Positions 11,282 to 24,065 of a stretch of DNA of 64,000 bases are shown here, piece by piece. The position numbers and the translations under genes were made by a program. The number at the start of each line of letters is the position of its first letter. The first letter of the stretch is position 1. The notes below the pieces were generated by a model. That model had not been told where the DNA came from. It saw only the letters and a list, made by a program, of their open reading frames with translations, and made no database searches. This DNA is from Dugong dugon. Its lineage: Eukaryota > Chordata > Mammalia > Sirenia > Dugongidae. The stretch is taken from NCBI GenBank assembly GCA_030035585.1, contig CM057461.1, positions 172,309,624-172,373,623 of the forward strand, read 5' to 3'.

Positions 11282-11480
11282 GATCAGTGGCTCCCTGACC
11301 TCTGGCCACAGAGTAGGGTCAGGCTGGCTGCATCAGAATTAGCTGAGGTTTTCTGAGCACAAATTCTTACACCCACCTCCGAGGTTCTGATCCCAAAGTT
11401 CTGCATAGGATTAGGAACTTCCTAGGTAACTTTGATGAACAGCCAGGCCTGGAAATCCTGGGGTTAAATGACCTCTAAAG
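11282..11480 (+). repeat. MER5-like hAT DNA transposon, second fragment
   Basis: Starts AGATCAGTGGCTCCCTGACC, continues GCATCAGAATTAGCTGAGG, and ends GGTAACTTTGATGAACAGCC. It lies next to another fragment at 11105-11260; both are in the same direction. Confidence 0.5.
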
Positions 11481-11937
11481 TCCTTTACAACCCCACTAGT
11501 CCGGAGATTCTTTGCAGTGTAACTGTGAGAAAAGATTTTTGCTTTTACCACAATGCTGTCCTTGATATCAATTTATTGTAACAGATCTAAAATTGCAGTG
11601 ATTTCATCTTCCATAAAAGCAAAAGTTAGTGGTTGATTACAAGAAGAACCATTTTAAACATACCAAGCGCTCTTACCAGTTGTTAGAAAGAAGACCTGGT
11701 AGTCAGACGATCAGACCCTGTATTTGCATGCTTATGTAAAACACTGCAATTTCATATGCCACGAGTCACCAGGTTCCCAGAAGTCTGGGTATGTTCAAAT
11801 CAAACATTGGGGTGATGGAGGAAGTTTTTGGACTTACACTACAGAAAACACATTCTTATATCTTTGAAACTTTTTTTAAATCTGTGATCACTACAGTTTC
11901 TCTCCTTTCTTCCTCCACCGTTGAACAACACTTACAG

Positions 11938-12110
11938 GTTGCCATAGTTTTGACGACCATCTTTCTTCCAACCAAGATGGAGGAAAAAGCAAAAACGTGG
12001 TGAACCTTGGAGCAATCAGACAAGGCATGAAGCGGTTTCAATTTCTGTTAAACTGCTGCGAGCCAGGGACAATTCCTGATGCATCCATCCTGGCAGCTGC
12101 CTTGGATCTA
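11938..12110 (+). CDS. UNC80: UNC80 exon B (partial CDS)
   Basis: This exon has 173 bases: two bases completing the glycine from exon A, then 57 codons. The acceptor is CACTTACAG and the donor GTAAGT, close to consensus. The product runs CHSFDDHLSSNQDGGKSKN, then VVNLGAIRQGMKRF, then FLLNCCEPGTIPDASILAAALDL. The second half reads as amphipathic helices, as expected for the helical-repeat scaffold. This exon opens the block of helical repeats that continues directly into exon C. Confidence 0.97.
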
Positions 12111-12365
12111 GTAAGTTGTTGGAAGAATTTGCCCCACCCTATTCCCCATTCCAGTTAATACTGTTGAAGGAGGTAAGCATGAATCCCTAATCCTAACCCT
12201 AACAGTGAGTTTATGTTTGTTTTTCTTTTTCTCAGCATTGGTGGCAAAAGAGGAAAAATAGGCGTGAGGTGAGAGAAAAAAAGAAAGGGAAAGAAATCTT
12301 AATAAATATGCCCTGGGATATTTCCGTGTAGTATAGTATGTATATCGTTAAAAATATGTGGAGTA

Positions 12366-12560
12366 TTGCCTGGGTTAAAGTCAGTCTGACATTTTCTAGC
12401 TGAACCTCTGTAAAATGAGAGTAATAATAATAATAATATAATACCTACCTCCAAGGGCTCTTGGGAGGATTGAATGGGATATTGGATGTAAAGCCCTCAT
12501 CATAGTACCTGAGATATAGCAGCTGCTCAATAAAGTAGGCCATTCCTATTGCGTTGTTAT
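12366..12560 (+). repeat. MIR
   Basis: MIR-type body: AACCTCTGTAAAATGAGAG with a (TAA)n run, TACCTACCTCCAAGGGCTC, GTAAAGCCCTCATCATAGTA and CAGCTGCTCAATAAAGTA. Confidence 0.75.
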
Positions 12561-13799
12561 TAGTCTTATATCTGGCATGTATTAGTCCTTTAAATTCTCT
12601 GAGTCTTGGTTTCGTTATCTGAAAATCAGAGGAAAACTATTAAACAAGGAGAAATTGAAATTAATTGTGCAGAAGAGCTTAGAATATTGTATTATACACA
12701 CATGAGGGATTCAAGAGTATACAATGGATGTTGTTTAGAAAATGTGTTTGTCAGGTAAACTAGGCCCAGATGTGACTTTTGAACTCAGCTTCTCCATTTC
12801 CTTTATTTACCTTCTGGTTTATAAACTCTTCATACGCTGTATAAACATTGGATTCAAAATACAGAGAATACTCAAGGAATAAACCTCTTTTATTTTAATT
12901 TTATAAAAAGAAAAACCAAAATAGATTTTTATTAGAGTAAAAAAATGTTAAGCCTGCCTCTAAATGCTTCCTGTTCCAGGTTTTATGAAACATGAATAAA
13001 TGACCACTGGCCACTCATGTTTTAGCTTGGAAAGTCATCCAAGCCTTACAACATAGTTGGTGACATTCCTCTTGGCGTGTGCAGCTTTTGCTCTCAGGAT
13101 ATTTAGTGACCAGCAGGAAATATGGCTTCATGTAAGCCTGAAATACACTTACCACTTCTAATGACCCAAAATAATGACTTACCATTATATGAGTTTTCAC
13201 TCTGTTTCCCATTGCTGGATATTGGTCTTTGAAAATACTTTTTTAATTGAGAAATGTTAAATGTGTACTGATGTATTTTATACTTGATAGTTTAAATGTG
13301 ATTAAGGAAGTAAAAATAATGGCAGAAGCTAACTTAACAATTGTCAAATGTACCATAACGATTGTGTGTCGGCGCTTTCCAGGTAGTTTAAACTAAAGTG
13401 TTCCAAAGGTACTATCATATCCATCTATATCTCCACTGGAGGTCACAACTACTTTAAAAAAATCTTTAGACAAAGTGAAGCATCTAATTTCTCAGGGAAC
13501 TGCCTAATGAGATTAAGGAAAAGCATAATAATAAATCAAGTGATTTCAATTTGTAGTTGAAATGTATTTCATAATTGAAAAATTGAGAGAAAGATACAGG
13601 CATAATAGCATTTTGGGATAATAGCATTTGGACAATTAGTCAAATAAGCACCTGCTGGCAGAGTTGACTGATTACCCCCTACTCACTGGAACAGCCTAGG
13701 CCCCACCCTCTCTTCAGATTCCTGAGCTGAAATCTCTGTGTAACACTGTATCATACAATGTTAGGGACTCTAGTGAGCAGCAGCTCTTTTCACTTACAT

Positions 13800-13945
13800 A
13801 TTTTTCACATGAGAGAAAGCAAGCCCTGAGAGCTGAGGTGACTTTGCTCAAGGTTATATAAGCCAGTCAGTGATAAAATTGGGCTCAGAGAAGAATCTTC
13901 TATTCCATTCAGGACTCTTTTACCAACACCATATGCTTTCTCTGT
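13800..13945 (-). repeat. MIR fragment
   Basis: Antisense MIR core: GAGAGCTGAGGTGACTTTGC, TCAAGGTTATATAAGCCAG, then GACTCTTTTACCAACACC. Confidence 0.6.
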
Positions 13946-15298
13946 AACAAGATTATTTCAGTGCATCAGAATGAATATTTCTGGATACACTGAAAATAAA
14001 TGTATATGGTCTCATGCAACAAAGGATATTGTGATTGTGAATGATTTTTAGTGGTCCAGAAAAGCATTTGAATCTTTTTTAAAAAAAATTTTCCTTATCA
14101 TGTGAATACCTAATGAATTCATAATAGGAAAACATGGAGATTTTCAACTTTGAAGATTCACACCACACATTCACCCTGTAAACCAGTGATTCTTAACATT
14201 TTGGGGAACATAGACTCTTTTAGAATTGGATGCAAACTACAGAAATTCTTCTAAGAGAAGTGCACTTATAGATAAAATTTAGCATATGATACCAGGAGTT
14301 TCATGTACTTCCCCCCAAATCCATCTGTGAAACCCATGTAATAATCTCGACCCTAACTGATGTGCTATCGCTGACAGAAACAGACTCTTTCATCAAATAA
14401 TTGAAATTATTTTAATATTACTCATTGATGGTGTAAAAACAGAAGAAAATCTGTCATTACTGCTTCCTACATGGTAAGCTCTTAGGATTTATATAAAAAA
14501 TGTGGGCAAGCAAGAAGCACAAGTCTTGTCACAAAGAGAGAAACATACAGGGGATTTGAAAAATAATCCCAATAACATGATATGTGAACAAATTAATACT
14601 GACTTCTGAATGGAGATTACCATAAGAGGAATATTGATAAGCTCTTTAATAATCAAGTCTCTTGAGTGTTTGGATTTTTCTCTCTCTCATCAAATGAGTT
14701 CATACCCTATCTGATTTCCAACTATTATAATGCAGAAAATACTCAAGGAGTTTTGCTACAGGGGTTTCCAGCTACAAGTACACTCTATTCTTGACTGGAG
14801 CATCTTTCGCAGTTTCTTGACTCTTAACCATTAAGTTGGGCTGGACTTCATAGAAAATTAAAAAATTTCTTTTTCTTCCCCAAAATAAGGCTATGACCAC
14901 ATAGTTACCAGATCACTAAATACTCCTGATTCCTTTCCTAAAGAACCTACTCTGGCCCTACTACATCTTCTCAATCTTATAAATCTCATGATAAGAAATA
15001 GAATGAAGTAGGTTTTGATACTTACAATCAGTGTCTTTTGTACCTCATTGTAGATGTCCACCAATAGAGTAGCCTGCATTGGGTGGTAATGAACTCTTTT
15101 AACTAGACTGGATTCAGTGGGGGCAGGTGTAGATGGGGCTCAAGCAGTGGGTGCTCTGTAGGAATTCCTTTCTTTCCTAACAGTCTTTTTTTCTAGGTCA
15201 AGGCCAAGGAACATGCAGAGTTCAGAAGTCAGAATTCTACATATCAAAATCAGCCAAGGTTTAAAAGAGCCCAGTGAGCGCCAGGCAAAGGGAGAAAG

Positions 15299-15336
15299 TC
15301 CAGGTAGACCTGGTTAGTCCAGGTAGACCTGGTTAG
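15299..15336. repeat. Perfect 19-bp tandem duplication
   Basis: TCCAGGTAGACCTGGTTAG occurs twice with no gap (15299-15317, 15318-15336). Each unit contains CCAGGT-AG-ACCTGG, a six-base-pair hairpin. Confidence 0.95.
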
Positions 15337-15351
15337 ATGAATAAAAGACAT

Positions 15352-15366
15352 AGGTGATGCTGGTGG

Positions 15367-15397
<31 letters not shown>

Positions 15398-15418
15398 GAT
15401 GATGGCAGTGGTGGTGGT
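15352..15418. repeat. (GRT)n trinucleotide microsatellite
   Basis: Interrupted runs of GGT and GAT over 67 bases. Confidence 0.95.
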
Positions 15419-16902
15419 CATGGAGGATGGCAATAGTAACATTTTCATTACTCTTGATGGCTTATTAAACACCTTCACATTCATTATCTTATTTGTGGGT
15501 ATGAGAGCAAAGGATCAAGCCAAGAAATGATAGTGAAATGAGGGCACACTTAGATTCAGTTTCTCAGTTCTGGAACCGTGAAGAAACTAAAATCGCTGGT
15601 GAATTCTGACAAACGGAAGGGAAATGTAGCTGCAAGCCCCGTGCGCTTGCATCAAAGTAGCATTCTTAGCCACGGTTACTGTCATTCGTCCAGGTGTGAA
15701 AACTGCAGTTGCTGGGAGTTGTTGATCTGAGTTAGGAGCTCTCGGAATTGCTCTAACCTTCACAGATGTCTTCTGCTAAATGTAGTTTTAGCTTTTGTTT
15801 TGTTTAGTATTTGGTTTCTCCTTATATCTGATTCCTGTCTTTCAGGAATGCCTCATTTTTTAAATATATGTTATATATATTTAAATGTTTTATACGTTTT
15901 CCAATGCATTTATAACTTTATTCATATACATGTAAGTGTAAATATATATGTATTTAAGTGTAGATATAGAAATAATATAATATACATATTTAGATGATAT
16001 AGATGAATATATAGGTAGATAGAGATAGATGATAGATGCAGATGCAGATATAGGTGCAGATAAAGACATTAATACAGACGTTGACAAAGATGATCCCATG
16101 TCATGAGACAGGATTTGGGGTAGGAAGGGAAAAATGAATGAGCTCAGTTCATGGTCATATTCCAGGACAGTACTTTCTCCTCTTTTTTGATGTTTTCTTT
16201 TGTTGAATGTTGCGTTTATTTTTTAAGTACAATTTTTGCATTATGATACCATTTTTATTGCAGAAGTTTTCATTGTTTTGTTGCCTTAATTATAGAATTC
16301 AAATGTTATTTTTTTAATTTGTAAGTTTTTCATGGTTAAAAATGTTGTTAAATAAAAGAAATATTAGAAATGTCAGTGTTCAGAGTTTTGCTAATGTAAA
16401 GATTTTTCTTTAAGCTCAGCTCAGCTTTTCCTCACATTCTTTCTTTTTAATAGATACAATTGTAAGATTTTTTAAAAGACATGCTTTAGAAAGGTTTCTT
16501 TTCATCTCTAGGTTTGTATCATCCACAAACACAAAAAGAAAAAGAAAAATTAAACATTTCAAACAAAATAGGCACTTCTGTCTGTTTTCTATATATTTCA
16601 GGTAAAATATCCTATTCTAATTCATCCAGTTGAATGTGTAACACGTACATATGTAGTGATTTTGAATTTATTGGTAATTTATTAGCATGAATAACACTAA
16701 TAATAAGGTCAGTGTGCTTTAGGAACAATTCCGTGAATATAAGAAAGTCAATGGAATCATAGAATCCTTCTTAGTCTGTGAACGGAGAAAGCCTAATTCT
16801 TGTTAAATTCCTTAACCTCATAAACAGGTAGATTTAGGACGAGTTAATATATCATTTTTTCCAAACCAGGCCACTTTTGAGAATGAAAGGGGGTGTTAAA
16901 AC

Positions 16903-17475
16903 GTTGTTGTTGTTAGGTGCCGTCGAGTCAGTCCTGCCTCACGGTGACTTTATAACAGAATGAAACACCACCCAGTCCTGCACCATCCTCACAATTGTTG
17001 CTATGCTTGAGCCCATTGTTGCATCCACTGTGTCAGTTCATCTCATTGAGGGTTTTCCCCTTTTTTGCCAACCTCCTCCTCTACCAAACATGATGTCCTT
17101 TTCCAGGGACTAGTTCCTCCAGACAACATGTCTAAAATATGTGAGAAGCCTTGCCATCCTCGCTTCTAAGGAGCGTTCTGGCTGTACTTTTTCCAAGACA
17201 GATTTGTTCATTCTTCTGGCAGTCCACGGTATATTCGACATTCTTTGCCAACACCATAATTCAAAAGCATCAGTTCTTCTTGGGTCCTCCTCATTCATTG
17301 TTCAGTTTTCACATGCATATGAGGCAATGGAAAATAAGGCAACAGCCAAGAAATCTAACAACACGTTGTATTAAGGAAACCTGCTGCAAAAGACCTCTTT
17401 AAAGTGTTGAAAAGCAAAGATGTCACTTTGAGAACTATGATGTATCTGACCCAAGCCATGGTATTTTCATGAAAT
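16903..17475 (-). mobile_element. RTE LINE 3' fragment with inverted 5' end
   Basis: 16903-17339 is antisense RTE from about element position 10510 to the end (in plus-copy coordinates). 17340-17475 is sense-strand RTE matching about 10386-10517. The two pieces abut in the element but lie head to head here, as produced by 5' inversion during target-primed reverse transcription. Similar 20-base flanks at 16883-16902 and 17469-17488 (about 15 of 20 identical) may be the decayed target site duplication. Confidence 0.85.
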
Positions 17476-18007
17476 GGGGTACTAACAATAACTACACCAG
17501 GAAAACAGACACAAACCAGGACCCTCCTGGGGAAAACAAGACATTTGGTCACCATAGGTATGGTTCACACTCAGTCCCTTACTTTCAGGTTCACTTTATC
17601 AAATCTAATTCACTTTGGTACCTAACATCACAGGACTACTTGGTGACCAATACAAACGAGCTCCAATAAAGGAGGTAGAAATATAAGAGGGAAATATCAA
17701 AGCAAAATAAAACTGTTCTCTTTTAAATCCTAAAAAAGTAGAAATAACTCAGTTATAACTAAATTATGCCCTTAATTCTTGTACTTCTATATTATTGAAT
17801 TACAGAAAAAAGATTTTGTGAAATTTAACAGAAAAAGAATGTATATCATAAATATGTAAATTTAAAGGAAAAAATATTTTGAAAGCCACATATCTACCAC
17901 ACATCTTTAAAAAATAGGACATTTTCAGTTCCTTTAAAGTTCTCTGTTTAAAGTGCCCTTACCTAATCACAAACCTCTACCTCCCAAAAGACACTGCTCT
18001 TCTGAAC

Positions 18008-18162
18008 TTTGCACAGTGGTTAAGAGCTCGGCTGCTAACAAAAATGGTCGGCAGTTTGAATCCACTAGCCACTCCTTGGAAACTCCCTAGGGCAGTTCTA
18101 CTCTGTCCTGTAGGATCGCTAAGAGTCAGAATCGTCTTGATGGCAATGAGTTAGGTTTGGTT
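18008..18162 (+). mobile_element. AfroSINE
   Basis: Starts TTTGCACAGTGGTTAAGAGC, then GGTCGGCAGTTTGAATCCAC and CAGTTCTACTCTGTCCTGTA, and ends GTCAGAATCGTCTTGATGGC and GGTTTGGTTTG. The first few bases of the head are missing or diverged. Confidence 0.93.
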
Positions 18163-18164
18163 TG

Positions 18165-19700
18165 TGCTTTCTTTATTTCACCGTATGGGTATGTATCCCT
18201 AATGAATATTTAGTTTTGTTTCATCTGGTTTTGAAATTCGTTTAAGTAAAATCATACTGTCCTACTTCTTTTGCTCTAGATTACATATGAGTTCATCCTT
18301 GTTGGTGTATTTAGTGTTAATTCATTAATTTTTACAGATGAATGGCATTCCATTGTCTGAACATGCTGCAATTTATATATCCATTCTATGTTATATGTCC
18401 ATTTGTATTTTTTCAAAATTTTGGCTATTTCGAACAATGCCTCCATGAATACTCTTGCATATGAGCCCTGATGCACAATAGTTTCCTAAATACCCCTAGG
18501 AGAGTAATTATTGAATTATATTTTTACTATATGATGCCAAAATGCATTTCAAAGTAGTTGCAATAAATACTAACAGGCACCAACAGTGTAATAAAAGCTG
18601 CTATTGCTCTGTGTTCTTGCCAACACTTGCATTACTTGACATTTTTATTTTCGTTAGTCCAGTGCATTAAGGTAACGACTCTTTAATCTGCATTTCAATC
18701 TAAAGTTTGAAATTTCTTTTCATAGGTTTATTCACCATTCATGTTTCCATTTCTGTGAACGATCCTGTTCAAGTCTTTCATTCACTTTTTTATTGGAGGA
18801 TTATATTATTGCTAGTATTTTAAGGAAATATAGATAGAGTCAGTACTAATCCATTTTCTGTTCTTAACATTCATTATCTCCCAGTTTGTGATTTGTCTTT
18901 TCTTCACTCTTTATGGTGTATTTTAATGAAGAGAAAATTTTAATTTAATTCATCAAAATTTTCCATTATGACTAGCACTTTTTGTGACTTACAAAATCCC
19001 AGAGTACTAGAGATATTCTTATATTTCCTTCTAAAAGGTTTTTACAGTTTTATCTTTCACACTTGTCTTTATTTAGAATTTACAGTGTGAATGGCATAAG
19101 GTAGAAATCCACTTTCTTTCTCTTCCACATGGAAAAATAATTATCCTAGCACCATTTACTGATACTACATCCTTTCTTTTATGGTGTGAAATACCATCTT
19201 GATCATTTCACATATGCATAGGTGTGATTCTGGGACTTATTCTGTTCCTTTCCCTACCTAGCCCAAGTCAGTATACTCTGTTATAATAACTAGAACCTTA
19301 AACATTACATAAGCTAGTCTTGTCTCTTTGCTTTTCCTTAGGAATTTTATAACCAGCCTGTTAGGTTCCATGAAAAATCCTTTGATGTATTCTTGAAATA
19401 GCGTTGAATCACAGATAAATTTAGAGATTATTGAAATTTGATGGAAATTCAGATCTCAATTGATTATTTTTGAGAAATTCTATTTTTTCTTGAGTCAATT
19501 TAAAGTCCTTTTAATTTTTTTCAGGATTTTTTCTATTTTACCCACATTTTTATATTTGTTGACATGAAGTTGACCATCATATATTTTTTTGTTCTTAATC
19601 TTTGCAGAATCTGTAGTTACTTTATCTATTTTTACTTCTAAAATTATTTCATTTTTCTCTTGATTAAGCATGGAAGTAGTGTCCATTCTGGACCCCAAAT
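18165..19700 (-). mobile_element. Old L1 (L1M type), antisense
   Basis: Reverse-strand L1 3' sequence: GAATGGCATTCCATTGTCTG, TTTTGGCTATTTCGAACAAT, later AGCACCATTTACTGATACTA and a stretch around ACCAGCCTGTTAGGTTCCAT. No open reading frame of ORF2 remains. Its 3' end lies directly against the AfroSINE at 18008-18162. Confidence 0.75.
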
Positions 19701-21034
19701 TGTATGAGAGTGTAGGCTTGTGGTTAGGAGTTCTCATAAAATACTTTATCCTTTTTTTTTTTCTTTTTCTTTTTGGTTCTACCCAGAGTCAAGGTCTAGT
19801 CAGGCAATCCTGTTTCTGTGGGCCAGGCCTTTTTCTCATTCATTCACTGAGGGTGTCTCCCACCTGGGATCTTGGCTTTATGTCAAAGTGTCTGACCTGA
19901 CCTCCCACTCTGGCTGAGCCTCAGTCATTTAACTTGTGCAGCCCATTGGAAACCAAGGCACTGCTCTCCACAGTCAGCAGAAACCCTCAGAGCAAATATT
20001 CCTAAACTAGCTCACCCCCATGGAGTTGCATTTTCTCATAACTTCTACTTTCCAATGGTCTTCAACCTCCTTAAAAACAAAAACAAGATACGGAGGATTT
20101 GGAATATTTTATCTAGAATTTTTAGGAGTTGTAAGTGAAGAAAACCTTCTCTTCACACCTAATCCATCATATTGTCAGAAACATAAGTTCTCATTTGGTT
20201 TTTAAAATACTTAGCAAAAATATGAGTATAATCTGAGTAAGTGTTAAAATGACTAGTCACCCCAGACCATGTGCTGAGCAATAATGCCTGCCTCCAGCCT
20301 GACAACGGAATCCTCTTAGTTGCCCACAGCTACTGAAGAAATGGACAGGGGAAGAGGCAGCCTGCTAGTTACTTAATGATCTCAGTCAGGCATAGACCAC
20401 AATATGGGTCAGTAATAAATACTGATTCACACATAAAATATGTCCTCCAGCAAACTAGGTTCCAGTGCATACTAAGATCTATAGTAACAATCTATTCCCA
20501 TTGGTTTTAAATAAACGGATATCCTGTACCAGCCAGTAGGTTTATATTTTACCATAAGGCAATACTAATAATAATAAATCATGTTATTCCCTAGTGGTGG
20601 ACATAAAATATTCAGTATTTAATAACAGTTTCTGTCCAGTATTATCATGTGAATTTTCAAAATCCGTCAGGGTTTCGTCTCACATAATGAGCTTAGCTAT
20701 ATTCCCTCCAGGAAAGGAATGTATTGCAATTATAATCTTCAATTAACCATTGTATCTTGGTAACAATATTTCCTAGGTCCCCAGGAAAAACAAAGCACAG
20801 CTGTTCGAATTAGCATCCCAATTCTCTGCTTCGCTTTCATAAAGGAAACCTTCAATACACATACTGATCTTATAAAATTCAGGGGACAGTATGACAAAGG
20901 AAGTCATGGAAAGTAGCCTGATACTTGAAGTTTTCTAATTGTAGAATGTTAGAGAAACCCATGCTGCATGACATCTTCATGACACTGTGATTTTTAGTGA
21001 GATGACTCTGTAATCATTGCAGAGAATACCTTAC

Positions 21035-21115
21035 ATAAGGTTGAACCTTATGAAATTGATATTAGACCATTTTTTGACCTTCAAATTTATAAATTTGATC
21101 TGGTTCAACCTAATA
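21035..21115. mobile_element. Small palindromic element (MITE-like)
   Basis: AGGTTGAACC (21038-21047) pairs with GGTTCAACCT (21102-21111), and the similarity continues inward for about 15 diverged bases. Inside lies a perfect 18-bp palindrome TCAAATTTATAAATTTGA (21080-21097). Size and symmetry suggest a non-autonomous mariner-like DNA transposon; I cannot name it. Confidence 0.55.
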
Positions 21116-21821
21116 TTTTGCCTTTCTAGTTAAAACTGATTCTTCCTTGTCTGGGAACAATGAAGTTATGATGTAATGGAATGGAAGCCATCTGTGGCAT
21201 TATTGGACCATAAAGAGGTGATCTGGACAAGAATGTTAGTAGAAAGAAGAAATTTAAATATGCCTACTTTTATTTCATGACCACCAGCAAAATTCTCTGT
21301 GGCATGGCAGTGGTGTCAAATTTTGTCTAGATGTTCACTTTTAACTATGCTTCTGATACTCTGTGGTTCTTTCCAGCCATGCAACATTCTTCTGATTCAT
21401 TTTTCTCCATTTGTGCTGTTTTTCTCTGTGATGTGAATCCATCCCTATCCATTATGTCATGCCTCCATCCTTTGCTGCTTCTTCAGATTGCACTGAGCCG
21501 TAAGAAGTAAGCTCATCAAAAGAGGAAAGATTGACTTTCCTTTGTGTCCAGAGAGAATTCTTTATCCAAGTTATTCCATGCCCCTGCACTAAAATCAGTG
21601 TTTTCTAAACTACACTTTGAAAGGAACTTACAAAGAATAATTCCTCACACCCTCACTAGGATGCCTTGAATGCTGTTTCACTCACATCGTGAACTCAGCA
21701 CTTGTTGCTGGCTAACTCTTCAACTAGTATGCACGTTAGAGTTCTAAGCTTTGTACCTCAATGGTTTCTTCAATTTTTCTTTAAAGTAGTGTGCACACTA
21801 CAATACCCCAGAAACCAGAAT

Positions 21822-21957
21822 GATTTGCTAATCATTTAAAAGGTCAGCAGTTCGAATCCACCAGCCACTCTTTGGAAACCCTATGGGGCGGTTCTACTCT
21901 GTCCTATAGAATTGCTTGCTATGAATCAGAATCAACTCGACAACAACGGATTTGGTT
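21822..21957 (+). mobile_element. AfroSINE, 5'-truncated
   Basis: Reads GGTCAGCAGTTCGAATCCAC, CCCTATGGGGCGGTTCTAC, and ends ATCAACTCGACAACAACGG and TTTGG. The head before the B box is largely lost. Confidence 0.9.
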
Positions 21958-22172
21958 ATCTGGACTGTAGGACCACCAAATCTGCCTTCATTCACTAGGC
22001 TCATGAGGATTATAATAAAAAGGCAATATTTGAATTAGTCTGTGTTTTCACCCCTTAATGTGGATGGACAATGACATTTCTAAATGCTACTGGGTAGTAA
22101 GATTTCCAAATGTTACTAGGTTTGGCTGTTTGCATGAATCAAAGCTCTTCAGATAATAACCAAACCTGCCTA

Positions 22173-22339
22173 GAGCCCTGGTTGCGCAGTTGTTAATAGC
22201 TCAGCTGCTAACCGAAAGGTCAGCAGTTTGAATCCACCAGCCGCTCCTTGGAAACCCTGTGGGGCAGTTGTACTCTGTCCTATAGGGTCACTATGAGTTG
22301 GAATCGACTTGACGGCAACGAGTTTGGCTTTTGGTTTTT
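22173..22339 (+). mobile_element. AfroSINE, full length
   Basis: Complete from GAGCCCTGGTTGCGCAGTTG through the B box (CAGCAGTTTGAATCCACC) to TTGGAATCGACTTGACGGC and GTTTGGCTTTTGG. It lies only 215 bases after another copy in the same direction. Confidence 0.95.
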
Positions 22340-23439
22340 AGTATAGTTAATGGGGATTATTTTCATATAGATCTCAATTCCACTTCCAAACTTAGGTTAG
22401 AATTTCCTAAGGCCAATACTTGATAATATCTGAGTTTTACTATGGATAGTATCTGAGAGCAGAGAATTGAAATTGCTTTTCATTAAAAAACACCTTGAGC
22501 TTCCTAAGCAACTGTTGCCATTTTTAAGTAATATCTTTTAAAAATTGTTTTTTTCTAAATAAGGTAAGCCAACCTAGCTAGGAAACCTCACATACCGCAA
22601 CTTGGACTATTCATTCCTCTGTGGTTACTCCTCTCGTCTGCCGTCTAATATGTAGGGGCAAGAAAATCATCCTCTACTCCATACATTTGAGTTAGGTTAA
22701 GCTTCACCTTTATTCACTCTAAAGAACCGTGGATTCACAACTTAATTCTATTCCAGCAGTGTTGTTTCTGGCTTCCTTCCATTAAGCATTGAATCCACCT
22801 TGCTTTATATTGGAAATATGTCACAATGTTACAGCCTAAGAATAGATTTACTTCATTTGCCTACAGACTGGCATTCTTTTTTAGAGACAGATGTTTCAGT
22901 CTTTTTCAGACATAGATTAGCATATCTGGGATGTTTACTAGAATAAATATTTAATACAAGAAAGAGTATAGACATTTAGTCTGAATAGTATGATACTGTG
23001 ATATTGATGGGCTTCATGTACAAAGTCATGTGATCATTTGCAATCTCAAGTCTTTCTATCCCTGTGACCTACTTCCGAGTCTTGGTACCCCTGCAATTGA
23101 TGATAGATTCTCATCATTAGGATCCATCTTGTGTTAATGATAGTTTTTCACCATTAGTGCTCATCTTGTATTCTACATTTTGACTTCTGTTAACATTTCA
23201 TGTTGTGAAAATACATGATATGGTAAAATTAAGTCCCTACATAAATCTATTTCTTATTGGATTCCATGATGGCTGCATATAAGACACAGGTGATGAGGAA
23301 ATGCTTACTAGGCTAACTTACTCAGATCGTCCACTGTGCATGGGATACTGTGGTATTCAAAAGCAAGAAGTAACCAACTCTGCTTTAAAGGGGAAGGGAC
23401 TAAGGAAAGCATCCCAGAGGAAAACTAACTCTTAAAAGT

Positions 23440-23720
23440 TAAGTAGGAATTTGTCAGATGGAAAAGGAGTTAAAAGGCTCTGTAAGCCAGAGAAACAACG
23501 TATGCAAAAGTACTGAGACACAAAAAGCATGTCATGTTTGGGAGACTAACTAGTTGGATATAATTGGATCATAGAGCACCTGAGATGTGGCTAGAAAGGG
23601 AAAGCAACCAAATTGCAAGGGTTGGGTATCTTTATTAATTACATAATTGAGGTGAATGGAGCCCCTAATAGATTTTTAAACAGGAAATTGATGTGATCGT
23701 GTTTTTGTGTTTTAGAAATT
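23440..23720 (+). repeat. Ancient mammalian repeat, 3' part (family not named)
   Basis: Pattern shared with 44905-45990 and 58590-59090: CATGTCATGTTTGGGAGACT, TAGAGCACCTGAGATGTGGC, then a stretch ending TTTTTAAACAGGAAATTGAT and GTGATCGTG. Old and diverged. Confidence 0.5.
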
Positions 23721-23844
23721 AATATTCCATGGGAATAATGTCCCATTTTAAATAGCTAATTTTTACCTGCATGCTAGAAATCGCCTTTTACTAAGAATTA
23801 TATAAGTAAAAATTAAGACAATAGAGATACCAAAGAGGAACTAG

Positions 23845-24065
23845 CATAAGTTTGGGCATCAGAGAAAACTGGGGTTGAATCCTATGTCTACCTCTTCCCA
23901 GCTGTATGAAAGTGGATAAATTATATCTGGTCTTCGTTTTAGTTGTTGTTTTTGTTTTTAATCTTAAAATGAGGCTCACACAGTTGTTACGAGAATTAAG
24001 TATATAATTCATAAAAGTTAACTGCACGTTATTGATACTCAGTAACTATTAGCCTCTATTTTAAC
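23845..24065 (+). repeat. MIR
   Basis: TTTGGGCATCAGAGAAAACT, GGGGTTGAATCCTATGTCTA, CCCAGCTGTATGAAAG, then AAAATGAGGCTCACACAGTT and TTGATACTCAGTAACTATTA. Confidence 0.75.

Larger units (their letters stand above)
135..11937 (+). other. UNC80 intron 1 (11.8 kb)
   Basis: GT-AG intron between exons A and B. More than half is recognisable repeats, listed separately; RTE LINE sequence alone takes about 5.2 kb. I see no gene or clear regulatory site in the rest: 640-770, 1150-1565, 1690-2354, 2573-3415, 3533-4516 (except the short inverted-repeat arm at 4200-4250), 6911-7782, 10951-11104 and 11480-11937. These stretches are AT-rich with many stops on all frames. The short open frames there have no coding character. 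Confidence 0.85.
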
